From contig CAVWXX010000019.1 in NCBI GenBank assembly GCA_963759155.1, forward strand, positions 186,001 to 250,000: DNA of 64,000 bases, written 5' to 3'. This document shows, one piece after another, positions 1-9,224 of this stretch; position 1 is the stretch's first letter, and the number at the start of each line of letters is the position of its first letter. The notes beneath the pieces were generated by a model that saw only the letters and a program-made list of their open reading frames with translations, did not search any database and was not told the origin of the DNA. Both the position numbers and the translations under genes were made by a program. The DNA comes from SZUA-36 sp963759155 (GTDB taxonomy: Bacteria; Pseudomonadota; Gammaproteobacteria; Xanthomonadales; SZUA-36).

Positions 1-231
1 TGAATAGCTCAATCCCCAAGAGATCCGCAAGGGCTTGTAAGTAAGCTGATGTAGGTCAATCCGACAAACCATAATGTTCGTCTCGTCAGGCTGAGTATCG
101 GTCGAAAACCTTCTATTTTTTTGCACAGGATGTCTGAAAAACACACGTGAATGACCTTAATCAAGTCAGTCCTGTGACTGCGCTGGCATACTAACCGGAG
201 TCTGACTTTTTCGACCACAGGAGTACCTGCC

Positions 232-1359
232 ATGTTAAATAAACAAGCTGATTTGGCCGGCCCCGGAATCGGGACCTATGAAGAGGTCGCAGCAGCACTG
301 CCGCAAAACTATAAATCTTTGCTTACACCCATGGAGACCATGCACGCACTTTACGGGGTGAAGCAATACATCGAGGAGAACCTTTGCAAGGAACTTGGAC
401 TTTCAATGGTGCAGGTGCCACTCATTGTCGATCGTGAAAGCGGTGTCAATGATATGCTGGATCGAGACGGTTCCCGTACACCGGTTGAGTTTCCCTGTGG
501 GCTGGGGCTGGAGAAGCGCCTGAATGCGCAAGTAGTACAGGCCGCTACCAAGTGGAAACGCATGGCGCTCAAGGCTTTCGGCTGCGAGATTGGCGAAGGT
601 ATCAATACTGATATGAGAGCGGTGCGCAAAGACTATTTTCTCGACCATGACCACAGTGCATACGTGGATCAGTGGGACTGGGAAAAAGCCATCTCTGAAG
701 ACCAACGGACCCTTGATTATCTCACCGCCACTGTCCGGAATATCTGGAAAGTCATCAAGGGAGCAGAGGATTATGCCCAGACTATGTTCCCACAGCTCAT
801 CGATCCCCGGTATCCAGGCCTGCCTGACGAGCTGACCTTTATCCATGCCGAAGAGATCCTGGAAATGTATCCGGACCTGCCCCGCAAACAAAGGGAAACC
901 CAGCTGATCAAGGAATACCCGGCAGTATTTATCTACGGCATTGGCTGGCCACTGGCAGATGGTTATCCACACGAAATGCGTGCTGCCGACTATGATGACT
1001 GGGTGACTGAAACACGCTCCAAAGACGGACGGCCCATGCATGGTCTGAACGGTGACATCCTTGTCTGGAATCCGGTTACACAGCGACGTCACGAGCTGAC
1101 TTCAATGGGCGTCAGGGTAACCAAGGACACCTTACGCACCCAACTCGAGATGAGTGATCAACTGGATCTGCTGGAGACACCCTATCACCAGGCCATCCTG
1201 AATGACGAGATTCCACTGAGTATCGGTGGCGGTATTGGGCAATCGCGTGTTTACATGCTACTGCTGAAAAAAGCCCATATTGGTGAGGTGAGTGTCACGA
1301 TCTGGCCGGAACAGCTGAAAAAAATCTCTGCTGAAAAAAACATACACCTGTTGCAGTAA
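232..1359 (+). CDS. asnA: Aspartate--ammonia ligase (asparagine synthetase A)
   Basis: Makes asparagine from aspartate, ammonia and ATP in the cytoplasm; a class II aminoacyl-tRNA-synthetase-like fold. The 375-residue product carries the family blocks YVDQWDWE, YDDW, LNGDILVWNPV and, near the C terminus at about 332-339, GGGIGQSR, the ATP-binding motif-3-like segment. It is about 45 residues longer than the 330-residue E. coli enzyme, mostly because of an N-terminal extension before the region aligned to the family. The ATG is preceded by AGGAG at a normal distance. The gene stands alone on the plus strand, with an intrinsic terminator just after it, and converges on the propionyl-CoA operon. 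Upstream bases 1-231 hold no gene I can support. Family assignment is secure; the role of the extension is unknown. Confidence 0.95.
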   Translation: MLNKQADLAGPGIGTYEEVAAALPQNYKSLLTPMETMHALYGVKQYIEENLCKELGLSMVQVPLIVDRESGVNDMLDRDGSRTPVEFPCGLGLEKRLNAQVVQAATKWKRMALKAFGCEIGEGINTDMRAVRKDYFLDHDHSAYVDQWDWEKAISEDQRTLDYLTATVRNIWKVIKGAEDYAQTMFPQLIDPRYPGLPDELTFIHAEEILEMYPDLPRKQRETQLIKEYPAVFIYGIGWPLADGYPHEMRAADYDDWVTETRSKDGRPMHGLNGDILVWNPVTQRRHELTSMGVRVTKDTLRTQLEMSDQLDLLETPYHQAILNDEIPLSIGGGIGQSRVYMLLLKKAHIGEVSVTIWPEQLKKISAEKNIHLLQ

Positions 1360-1398
1360 GTCTGACAGAACAGGCAGCTTGCAACACGCCTGCGATTT

Positions 1399-1430
1399 AC
1401 GCGCCCTCTTTACGGGGGCGCGTTTTATTC
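1399..1430 (+). terminator. Intrinsic terminator of asnA
   Basis: Perfect 8-bp stem ACGCGCCC (1399-1406) / GGGCGCGT (1416-1423), 9-base loop, then a T-rich tail TTTATT. It lies between the convergent asnA and VOC genes. The tail is T-rich only in the plus direction, so it should act on asnA only. Confidence 0.8.
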
Positions 1431-1434
1431 TGCT

Positions 1435-1908
1435 TCATGCCAGACGTGCGAAGGCCTCGGTCACTTCCGGCGGAGCCTGTACAAGCTCGATCAATACACC
1501 TTCTCCGCCAATTGGGAAGTCGTCACTGGCTTTCGGATGGATAAAACAGATATCGTAGCCGGAGGCGCCCTTGCGTATGCCACCAGGCGCAAAACGCATA
1601 CCCTGAGCCGTTAACCACTCTACTGCCACAGGCAGATCATCAACCCACAAGCCAATATGATTCAAAGGCGGGTTCTGCACCTGCGGCCGCTTGTCGGGAT
1701 CAAGCGGTTGCATCAGGTCGACCTCGACCTTGAACGGACCGGAACCGGTTACCGCAATATCTTCATCAACATTTTCTGATTCACTCCGGTAGTTGCCGAC
1801 CAGGTCGAGACCAAGTGTATCCACCCATAATGTACGTAAGCGGTCTTTATCCAGACCACCTACGGCGATTTGCTGTATTCCCAATACTCTGAAAGGCCGG
1901 TCACTCAT
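1435..1908 (-). CDS. VOC-family protein, probable methylmalonyl-CoA epimerase
   Basis: A 157-residue protein with two beta-alpha-beta-beta-beta (VOC) modules. As the last gene of the propionyl-CoA operon it probably interconverts the (S) and (R) forms of methylmalonyl-CoA, the step between the carboxylase and the mutase. Metal-ligand positions seen include His84 (NHIGLWV) and Glu141 (LIELV). The usual first ligand, the His of a DHI motif in classical epimerases, is Gln13 here (IQQIAV), so metal binding may be altered. Lactoylglutathione lyase-like or another VOC function is possible on sequence alone; the context favours epimerase. Its start lies 33 bases after meaB. Confidence 0.75.
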   Translation of the reverse strand: MSDRPFRVLGIQQIAVGGLDKDRLRTLWVDTLGLDLVGNYRSESENVDEDIAVTGSGPFKVEVDLMQPLDPDKRPQVQNPPLNHIGLWVDDLPVAVEWLTAQGMRFAPGGIRKGASGYDICFIHPKASDDFPIGGEGVLIELVQAPPEVTEAFARLA

Positions 1909-1941
1909 TAGTTACTCCTGGATGGGTTTGCACTGACATAT

Positions 1942-2949
1942 TTACTGCCGTTTGAGAAAAAGATCGAGCAACTGGCGTGCGGCAATGGTGGGCGGAATTC
2001 GACCGGCACTGGCCTCAGCTTCCAGTATCGGGATTTGCTCGCGCACGCGCGGATCAGATTGCAGGGCGGCAAGTAAACTGTCGCTTAGCTCCGACCACAT
2101 CCAGTCACGCGCCTGGGCGGAGCGGCGTTCAAGCAACTCACCACTGGCCTCATGGACCCTGCGATGTTGCAGCACGAGATCCCAGGCCTCGGCAATACCA
2201 ACACCATCGCGTGCCGAGCAAGTGTGGACCTGGACCTTCCAGTTCGCCGACCGCGGATGAAGCAAACGTAGGGCATTACGATAATCTGCAACTGACCGGC
2301 TGGCCAGGTCTTTCAGACCGTCATCGGCCTTATTGATCAGAATCAGATCGGCCAACTCCATGATGCCGCGTTTTATACCCTGTAATTCATCTCCGCCACC
2401 CGGCAATTGCAACAACATAAACATATCGGTCATATCCGCAACACGGGTCTCGGATTGCCCGACGCCCACGGTTTCGACAATAACGACGTCAAACCCGGCG
2501 GCCTCACAAAGAATCAGGGCCTCACGACTACGACGGGTGACACCGCCAAGCGTCTTGCCGGCCGGTGAAGGCCGGATATAGGCCTCCGGGCGACGTGACA
2601 GTCGTTCCATACGGGTTTTGTCGCCGAGGATTGAGCCACCGGAAATCGCCGATGACGGATCGACCGTCAGCACAGCCACCTGGTGACCCTGGTCGATAAC
2701 ATGGTTTCCCAGAGCTTCAACAAAAGTCGACTTACCCACGCCGGGCACACCCGAGACACCCAGTCGAATTGAACCGCCGGAATGGGGTAACAGTCGTTCA
2801 AGCAGGTCACAGGCAATCGCACGGTGATCCGCGCGGGTTGATTCGATCAGGGTAATCGCCTGCGCCAATGCGCGCCGGTTACCGCTAACCACCGCGTTGG
2901 CAAGCACCTCGCTGTCGAATGGTAAGTCAGAACCGGCCACAGGCACCAC
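1942..2949 (-). CDS. meaB: Methylmalonyl-CoA mutase-associated GTPase MeaB
   Basis: A G3E-family P-loop GTPase that protects methylmalonyl-CoA mutase and gates loading of its adenosylcobalamin cofactor. Visible features: Walker A GVPGVGKST at about 67-75, a DVVIVETVGVGQSE switch segment, and NKAD for guanine recognition. The length (335 residues) is normal for MeaB/ArgK proteins. The start is a GTG (two GTG codons in tandem at 2949 and 2946), preceded by a purine-rich GTAGGGGC. Only 7 bases separate it from pccA, so it is co-transcribed with the enzymes it serves. Confidence 0.93.
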   Translation of the reverse strand: MVPVAGSDLPFDSEVLANAVVSGNRRALAQAITLIESTRADHRAIACDLLERLLPHSGGSIRLGVSGVPGVGKSTFVEALGNHVIDQGHQVAVLTVDPSSAISGGSILGDKTRMERLSRRPEAYIRPSPAGKTLGGVTRRSREALILCEAAGFDVVIVETVGVGQSETRVADMTDMFMLLQLPGGGDELQGIKRGIMELADLILINKADDGLKDLASRSVADYRNALRLLHPRSANWKVQVHTCSARDGVGIAEAWDLVLQHRRVHEASGELLERRSAQARDWMWSELSDSLLAALQSDPRVREQIPILEAEASAGRIPPTIAARQLLDLFLKRQ

Positions 2950-2956
2950 TGCGCCC

Positions 2957-4942
2957 CTACTCTAATTCCATAATGACATCGTCAACCGCAAGGCTGGCAC
3001 CGGCTGCATAGTGAATACGCGATACCACACCATCGCGTTCAGCGAGCAGCGTGTTTTCCATCTTCATCGCTTCCAATACGGCCAACTCCTGACCGGCGTT
3101 GATGGCATCACCTTCTTTCACTGCCACCGAAACCAATAGACCCGGCATCGGTGAAATCAGGAACTTCGACATATCAGGCGGGGCTTTTTCAGGCATGTAC
3201 TGCAGCAACTCTGCTACCTTCGGGGAAACAATTCGGACATCGACCTGTGAACCACCATGAATCAATCGATAGGTCTGATCCTGCCGCGATACCTGGACAA
3301 AAACCTCTTCACCATTGATGGTACCGCTGAATATGGGTTGCCCGAACTCCCACCTGCTGCGAACAGCGTATGTGTGCCCCTTGTATTTCACATCGTGTCC
3401 ACCCTGGGTGCCGATGACCGACACGGGGTGATGCTCCTTGTTCATGACCACGACCCAGTCATCCGGCACACGACGTTCATGGCCACTCAACTGACCACCA
3501 ATTTTCGCCGCACGGTCACGGTAACCACGCATCATGGAAGCCGCCACGGAGATAAAAACCGACGGATCCCGGTGTGACAGGTCAGTAGGCTGGAAACCAT
3601 CCGGATACTCTTCACCAATCATATTGGTGCTCATGGCGCCCGATACGAATCGCGGGTTGACCATCAATGCCGACAGGAAACTGATGTTATGTGAAACACC
3701 CTTGATTAGAAAACGATCCAATGCGGAACGCATATGCGTGGTCGCCGCTTCACGATCAACACCATGGGTGATGAGCTTGGCGATCATCGGGTCGTAAAAC
3801 ATGGAGACCTCGCCGCCTTCGAAAACACCTGTGTCAACCCGCACGTTTTCATCATTCGCCGGTGGCCGGTAGTGAATCAGGCGGCCTGTTGAAGGCAGGA
3901 AGTTCCGTGAAGGGTCTTCGGCATAAACACGGGCTTCAATTGCCCAGCCATTGATTGGCACATCCGACTGGGCCATGGGTAACTTCTCACCATTGGCAAC
4001 CCGGATCATTAACTCCACCAGATCGTATCCCGTAATCATCTCGGTGACCGGGTGCTCTACCTGTAAGCGGGTATTCATTTCCAAAAAATAAAAATTGCGT
4101 TGGCTGTCAACGATAAACTCCACCGTGCCGGCAGATTGGTAATTCACAGCTCTCGCCAGGGCCACGGCCTGCTCACCCATCTGTTGACGGGTCGTTGCAT
4201 CCAGAAATGGTGACGGCGCTTCTTCGATCACTTTTTGATGACGACGCTGCAGAGAACATTCGCGCTCATTCAGATAAACAATGTTATCGAAGCTGTCTGC
4301 GATGATCTGAATTTCTATATGACGGGGTTCCTCGATAAACTTTTCCGCGAACATCCGGTCATCACCAAAGCTCGAACGTGCTTCATTAGAGGCTCGCTCA
4401 AAACCATCCCGGCACTCCGCATCGTTATGTGCCACACGCATTCCTTTACCACCACCGCCGGCGGTCGCTTTGAGCATCACCGGGTAGCCCAGTTTGTTGG
4501 CTATTTCCACCGCATGATCGCCGTCACGCAACACGTCGGCGAATCCGGGAATGGTATTAACACCCGCTTCTTTGGCCAGTTGCTTGGAGGTTATCTTGTC
4601 ACCCATCGCTTCAATAGCGCGGGTCTTCGGGCCGATAAATGCGATGCCTGCCTCCGCCAGTGACTCGCAAAACTCGGAATTTTCCGACAGGAAGCCATAA
4701 CCCGGATGAACGGCCTGGGCACCTGTATCCAGGCAGGCCTGCAGAATTTTTTCCTTTAACAGGTAACTTTGTGTCGAGGGAGGCGGCCCGATACACACTG
4801 CTTCATCAGCCATTTCAACATGCAGGGCATTTCTGTCAGCTTCAGAATAGACCGCCACGGTCTTTATGCCCATTTTCTGCGCAGACCTGATGACCCGGCA
4901 TGCGATCTCACCTCGATTTGCGATCAGGATTTTCTCAAACAC
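2957..4942 (-). CDS. pccA: Propionyl-CoA carboxylase biotin-carboxylase/BCCP (alpha) subunit
   Basis: Alpha chain of the biotin-dependent acyl-CoA carboxylase: the ATP-grasp biotin carboxylase domain occupies roughly the first 450 residues (GGGGKGMR loop near 165, EMNTRLQVEH near 290), then a linker, then a C-terminal biotinyl domain with EAMKMEN whose Lys, about residue 627 of 661, carries biotin. I chose the GTG at 4942: a strong AAGGAGG lies 8 bases before it, whereas a TTG at 4948 sits too close to that site. Acetyl- or methylcrotonyl-CoA carboxylase are alternatives from sequence, but linkage to mutase and MeaB argues for propionyl-CoA. It starts 32 bases after pccB. Confidence 0.92.
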   Translation of the reverse strand: MFEKILIANRGEIACRVIRSAQKMGIKTVAVYSEADRNALHVEMADEAVCIGPPPSTQSYLLKEKILQACLDTGAQAVHPGYGFLSENSEFCESLAEAGIAFIGPKTRAIEAMGDKITSKQLAKEAGVNTIPGFADVLRDGDHAVEIANKLGYPVMLKATAGGGGKGMRVAHNDAECRDGFERASNEARSSFGDDRMFAEKFIEEPRHIEIQIIADSFDNIVYLNERECSLQRRHQKVIEEAPSPFLDATTRQQMGEQAVALARAVNYQSAGTVEFIVDSQRNFYFLEMNTRLQVEHPVTEMITGYDLVELMIRVANGEKLPMAQSDVPINGWAIEARVYAEDPSRNFLPSTGRLIHYRPPANDENVRVDTGVFEGGEVSMFYDPMIAKLITHGVDREAATTHMRSALDRFLIKGVSHNISFLSALMVNPRFVSGAMSTNMIGEEYPDGFQPTDLSHRDPSVFISVAASMMRGYRDRAAKIGGQLSGHERRVPDDWVVVMNKEHHPVSVIGTQGGHDVKYKGHTYAVRSRWEFGQPIFSGTINGEEVFVQVSRQDQTYRLIHGGSQVDVRIVSPKVAELLQYMPEKAPPDMSKFLISPMPGLLVSVAVKEGDAINAGQELAVLEAMKMENTLLAERDGVVSRIHYAAGASLAVDDVIMELE

Positions 4943-4974
4943 GTGCAAGCCCTCCTTTATTCTCTCTCATTGGA

Positions 4975-6507
4975 TCAGAGTGGGATGTTGTCATGTTTAC
5001 GCCACGGATTTTCAAGCTGCTTCTCACTCAACATGGCAAGCGAACGGCAAACACGTTTACGGGTGGAGTGAGGCGCAATGACATCATCAATGTAACCACG
5101 ACTGCCCGCAATAAAAGGGTTGGCAAACTTCGAGCGGTACTCCTCGGTACGTTCGGCGATCTTCTCTTCATCACCTAAATCACTCCGGAAGATAATTTCC
5201 ACAGCCCCCTTGGGACCCATAACGGCGATTTCCGCACTGGGCCAGGCCAGGTTGACATCACCGCGCAGGTGCTTCGAACTCATCACATCGTAGGCGCCAC
5301 CATAGGCTTTACGTGTGATAACAGTGACCTTTGGAACCGTTGCTTCCGCGTATGCAAAGAGCAATTTTGCCCCATGTTTGATAATGCCACCGTATTCCTG
5401 TGACGTGCCGGGCATAAACCCCGGCACATCAACGAAAGTAAGGATAGGTATATTGAATGCATCGCAGAATCGTACAAAACGCCCTGCCTTGATGGAGGAT
5501 TTGATATCCAGGCAACCCGCCAAAACCAATGGTTGATTGGCCACAACACCCACCGGGTGACCGTCCATGCGCACAAAACCGATGATGATGTTTTGTGCAT
5601 GGTTTGGCTGCAACTCCCAGAATTCGTTGTCGTCAGCGACCTTGTAAACCAACTCCTTCATGTCGTAAGGCATGTTAGGGTTATCAGGCACCAGTGTATC
5701 GAGTGACATCTCCAGGCGGTCGGCACGGTCGGGTGTCGGCCTGAATGGCGCTTTCTCGCGGTTATTTGCCGGCAGATAATTGATGAACCGGCGCACCATC
5801 ATCAGTGTTTCCACATCATCTTCCCAGGCACGGTCACAGACACCTGAAACGGTGGAGTGGGTCATGGCGCCACCCAGTTGCTCAGCGGTGACCGTCTCGT
5901 GGGTCACGGTCTTCACCACATCGGGGCCGGTGACAAACATATAGGAACTGTCTTTCACCATGAAGATAAAATCAGTCATCGCCGGAGAGTAGACCGCGCC
6001 ACCCGCACACGGCCCCATGATGACAGATATCTGCGGCACGACACCGGAAGCCAGCACATTGAGCTGGAAAACATCGGCGTAACCACCCAGTGATGCCACA
6101 CCTTCCTGGATTCGGGCGCCACCTGAATCGTTAAGACCAATAATCGGCGCACCTACCTTCATGGCCTGCTTCATAACCTTGCAGATCTTTTCAGCATGCG
6201 CCTCTGAAAGCGAACCACCAAAAACCGTAAAGTCCTGGCTGAATACAAAGACCACCCGACCATTGACCGTACCGTAACCGGTCACAACACCATCACCGGG
6301 AATTTTTTTGTCCGCCATACCAAAATCGGTGCAGCGATGTTCCACAAAAGCATCCCATTCCTCGAAACTGTCTTCGTCCAGGAGCAAATCGATACGCTCG
6401 CGAGCCGTGAGCTTACCTCGACTATGCTGCACATCAATCCGCTGTTGACCGCCCCCAAGCAGGGATGCATCACGTTTCTCTTGCAGCTGTTTAATAATCT
6501 GTTTCAT
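4975..6507 (-). CDS. pccB: Propionyl-CoA carboxylase carboxyltransferase (beta) subunit
   Basis: Carboxyltransferase chain, 510 residues, transferring CO2 from biotin to propionyl-CoA to give (S)-methylmalonyl-CoA. It shows the crotonase-like tandem of the family, with the GGSLSEAHAEK and LNDSGGARIQEG segments in the N-terminal half and the second oxyanion-hole region KAYGGAYDVMSSKHL in the C-terminal half. The ATG has AGGGG upstream. It lies 61 bases after the mutase gene and 32 before pccA, in an operon order mutase-beta-alpha-MeaB-VOC. Confidence 0.94.
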   Translation of the reverse strand: MKQIIKQLQEKRDASLLGGGQQRIDVQHSRGKLTARERIDLLLDEDSFEEWDAFVEHRCTDFGMADKKIPGDGVVTGYGTVNGRVVFVFSQDFTVFGGSLSEAHAEKICKVMKQAMKVGAPIIGLNDSGGARIQEGVASLGGYADVFQLNVLASGVVPQISVIMGPCAGGAVYSPAMTDFIFMVKDSSYMFVTGPDVVKTVTHETVTAEQLGGAMTHSTVSGVCDRAWEDDVETLMMVRRFINYLPANNREKAPFRPTPDRADRLEMSLDTLVPDNPNMPYDMKELVYKVADDNEFWELQPNHAQNIIIGFVRMDGHPVGVVANQPLVLAGCLDIKSSIKAGRFVRFCDAFNIPILTFVDVPGFMPGTSQEYGGIIKHGAKLLFAYAEATVPKVTVITRKAYGGAYDVMSSKHLRGDVNLAWPSAEIAVMGPKGAVEIIFRSDLGDEEKIAERTEEYRSKFANPFIAGSRGYIDDVIAPHSTRKRVCRSLAMLSEKQLENPWRKHDNIPL

Positions 6508-6568
6508 ATAAAAACCCCTGTTGCGACGCAGATTCTCACGACGCTTACGTGTTGATCAAAACGGGAGA

Positions 6569-8719
6569 CTAAACCTGTCGGCGCTCCTGAATTATCCCGA
6601 GTACCTGGCGGGCAGCGACCAGGATATTCGTGCCCGGTCCGAATATGGCCGCCACACCCAGCGCCTGCATTTCGTCATAATCCTGTGGTGGGATAACACC
6701 ACCACAAATAACAATGATATCTTCCGCCCCTTCCTGCTTCAGACCCTCAATCACCTGGGGCACCAGTGTTTTATGTCCCGCCGCCTGTGACGATATTCCG
6801 ATCACATGGACATCATTTTCAATGGCCTCACGAACGGCCTCTTCCGGTGTTTGAAATAAAGGTCCGATATCGACATCGAAACCGATATCAGCGAAAGCAG
6901 TCGCGATCACCTTGGCACCACGGTCGTGGCCATCCTGACCGAGTTTGCAGACCAGCATACGTGGCCGACGACCCTCGGTTTGGGCAAAGGCCTCGACGTC
7001 CTGCTGAATGGAGGCATAACCCGCATCAGCTTCATAGGCAGAGCCAAATACACCGGTGATGGAACGGGTCGTGGCGCGGTGACGGCCATAGACTTCCTCG
7101 AGTGCATCAGAAATCTCACCAACCGTTGCTCTCGCTCGTGCCGCTTCGACTGCCAACTCCAGCAGGTTACCGGATTCTTCTTCAGCGGCCAGTGTCAGCG
7201 CATCCAGTGCTTCATCACAGGCTGCCTCATCGCGATTGTCACGAATCTCATTGAGCCGTTGAACCTGGGATTCACGTACTGCCGTGTTATCAATATCGAG
7301 GATATCGACAGGAGGTTCTTCTTCAAGCTGATATTTATTGACCCCGACGATAATATCTTCACCCCGGTCGACACGTGCCTGCCGCAATGCCGAGGCTTCC
7401 TCGATGCGCATTTTGGGCATGCCGGACTCAACAGCCCGGGTCATACCACCCATTTCTTCCACCTCGTCGATCAGCTTTCTTGCAGCCTCAACCAGTTCAT
7501 GGGTCAGGCTCTCTACGTAGTATGAGCCTGCCAGTGGGTCCACCACCTTCGTGATGCCGGTTTCTTCCTTTAGAACCAATTGCGTATTGCGGGCGATACG
7601 GGCGGAGAACTCCGTTGGTAAAGCCAGGGCCTCATCAAAAGAGTTGGTATGCAGTGACTGCGTGCCTCCCAGCGTAGCCGCCATCGCCTCGAGCGTGGTA
7701 CGTATGATGTTGTTATAAGGATCATTGGCAGTAAGACTCACACCCGATGTCTGGCAGTGGGTTCTTAACATCAATGAGCGCTTATCTTTCGGTGAGAAAT
7801 TCTCCATCATCAATGTCGACCAAAGCAGACGTGCAGCCCGCAGTTTGGCCACTTCCATGAAGAAATTCATCCCGATGGCAAAAAAGAAAGACAGGCGTGG
7901 CGCGAAGGCATCCACGTCAAGACCGCTGGCAATCGCGGCACGTACATACTCAATGCCGTCCGCGATGGTATAGGCCAGTTCCTGGGCACAGGTGGCTCCG
8001 GCTTCCTGCATGTGATAGCCGGAAATGGATATGGAATTGAACCTCGGCATATGGCCGGATGTATAGGCGATGATATCGGAGACGATCCGCATGGATGGTG
8101 CGGGTGGGTAAATATACGTATTGCGAACCATGAACTCCTTGAGTATGTCGTTCTGCAAGGTCCCGGACAGGTTTTCTATCGAGACACCCTGCTCTTGTGC
8201 GGCCACGATGTACATGGCCATCACCGGCAGAACGGCACCATTCATGGTCATTGAGACCGACATCTTTTGCAGCGGAATACCGTCGAAGAGGATTTTCATA
8301 TCCTCAACACTGTCGATCGCGACACCCGCTTTACCCACGTCACCCACCACGCGTGGATGATCGGAGTCGTAACCACGATGTGTGGCCAGGTCGAAGGCAA
8401 CCGACAACCCGGTCTGACCGGCCTCCAGGTTCTTGCGATAGAAAGCATTGGATTTTTCGGCGGTTGAGAAACCCGCGTACTGACGAACGGTCCAGGGACG
8501 ACCCGCGTACATGGTTGCCTTCGGTCCACGAACAAAAGGCGCCATTCCAGGCATGGAATCCAGGTATTCCAGGCCCTCCAAATCCGCTTCGGTGTAAAGG
8601 GGTTTGACGGCGATACCTTCGGGTGTTTCCCAGGTCAACGTCTCAACCGGTTTGCCCTTGCACTCCTTGACTGCAAGTGCGCGCCAATCTTCGAGTGTTT
8701 TCTTCGGAAATTTGTTCAT
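6569..8719 (-). CDS. Methylmalonyl-CoA mutase, single-chain
   Basis: Adenosylcobalamin enzyme of 716 residues, the full-length catalytic chain type, isomerising (R)-methylmalonyl-CoA to succinyl-CoA. The N-terminal substrate-binding TIM barrel includes TMYAGRPWTVRQYAGF. The C-terminal B12 domain carries the base-off motif DGHDRG (about 596-601, His598 as cobalt ligand) and GG of ICGGVIP. The expected SxL of the B12 domain reads Ser-Ser-Gln at about 643-645, a variant worth checking. I chose the ATG at 8719 (GTGGGTGG upstream) over an upstream in-frame TTG at 8737. First gene of the operon, preceded by a promoter/operator candidate. Confidence 0.95.
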   Translation of the reverse strand: MNKFPKKTLEDWRALAVKECKGKPVETLTWETPEGIAVKPLYTEADLEGLEYLDSMPGMAPFVRGPKATMYAGRPWTVRQYAGFSTAEKSNAFYRKNLEAGQTGLSVAFDLATHRGYDSDHPRVVGDVGKAGVAIDSVEDMKILFDGIPLQKMSVSMTMNGAVLPVMAMYIVAAQEQGVSIENLSGTLQNDILKEFMVRNTYIYPPAPSMRIVSDIIAYTSGHMPRFNSISISGYHMQEAGATCAQELAYTIADGIEYVRAAIASGLDVDAFAPRLSFFFAIGMNFFMEVAKLRAARLLWSTLMMENFSPKDKRSLMLRTHCQTSGVSLTANDPYNNIIRTTLEAMAATLGGTQSLHTNSFDEALALPTEFSARIARNTQLVLKEETGITKVVDPLAGSYYVESLTHELVEAARKLIDEVEEMGGMTRAVESGMPKMRIEEASALRQARVDRGEDIIVGVNKYQLEEEPPVDILDIDNTAVRESQVQRLNEIRDNRDEAACDEALDALTLAAEEESGNLLELAVEAARARATVGEISDALEEVYGRHRATTRSITGVFGSAYEADAGYASIQQDVEAFAQTEGRRPRMLVCKLGQDGHDRGAKVIATAFADIGFDVDIGPLFQTPEEAVREAIENDVHVIGISSQAAGHKTLVPQVIEGLKQEGAEDIIVICGGVIPPQDYDEMQALGVAAIFGPGTNILVAARQVLGIIQERRQV

Positions 8720-8806
8720 TGTTTTAGCCACCCACAACTGTCGTCGAATGAACTGTGTCTGATTCAGTTCAGCCTGAGTTCTACTTAAGACCGCTCATCA
8801 GCGCGT

Positions 8807-8835
8807 ATTGTCACCTTGACAAGACCAGAACGCAA
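8807..8835 (-). promoter_or_regulatory. Candidate promoter and operator of the propionyl-CoA operon
   Basis: On the minus strand TTGCGT (8830-8835), a 17-base spacer and GACAAT (8807-8812) resemble a sigma-70 promoter, about 90 bases before the mutase start. Overlapping the -10 and spacer is a perfect inverted repeat TTGTCA-N3-TGACAA at 8808-8822, suitable for a dimeric repressor. No regulator gene is in the window. Sequence-only prediction. Confidence 0.45.
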
Positions 8836-8857
8836 TTAAGCTAAAGTAGGGGGTGAT

Positions 8858-8880
8858 AAAAACACTGTATTACGGTGTTT
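8858..8880 (-). terminator. Weak terminator-like hairpin at the end of the ABM gene
   Basis: On the minus strand AAACAC and GTGTTT flank a 9-base loop that includes the ABM gene's TAA stop, followed by TTTTA. The stem is only 6 bp and AT-rich, so termination would be partial at best. Confidence 0.3.
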
Positions 8881-9178
8881 GAGTACTCACTTCCGTTTGG
8901 TCGGTCAGACTCCATGCTGTTGGTGCGGCCCGAAACAGTTTCCTGGTATTTCGCCAGACGCCACGAAACAGGTCCGAATTACGGTAGACTTCCAAATGAT
9001 CTTCGCCCAACCAATGGGAATAGGTGAAGAACACACAAGGGTCTGCTTCACCCTGTAATAGCTGAAGATGCGTGCAACCTGGAAACGCCCGGATCTTTTC
9101 TCTGCTGCCGGCAAACAACTTTAAAAACTCGGGAATTCGACGCTCTTCAAATTCCATCTTCACAATTCTTATGATCAT
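8870..9178 (-). CDS. ABM-domain (antibiotic biosynthesis monooxygenase-like) small protein
   Basis: A 102-residue single-domain protein of the dimeric alpha/beta-barrel ABM type: an N-terminal strand MIIRIVKMEF, a helix, then PGCTHLQLLQG and a strand rich in aromatic residues with a conserved-looking FTYSHW. Members include quinol monooxygenases, heme-degrading proteins and many of unknown function, so no reaction can be assigned. It lies between the FabD-like acyltransferase (46 bases upstream) and the propionyl-CoA operon on the same strand. It may be co-transcribed with the acyltransferase. Confidence 0.7.
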   Translation of the reverse strand: MIIRIVKMEFEERRIPEFLKLFAGSREKIRAFPGCTHLQLLQGEADPCVFFTYSHWLGEDHLEVYRNSDLFRGVWRNTRKLFRAAPTAWSLTDQTEVSTQTP

Positions 9179-9224
9179 TTGATCTCACCTGTGATCATCA
9201 CTGCCTCATGCAAGACGCCAGGAT

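Noticed and set aside
9..233. 74-codon minus-strand open frame upstream of asnA
   Set aside because: No family similarity I can see, and it covers the asnA upstream and ribosome-binding region; more likely noncoding.
403..1092. 229-codon open frame on the minus strand inside asnA
   Set aside because: It is fully antisense to a well-conserved asnA and shows no protein family features; a frame shadow.
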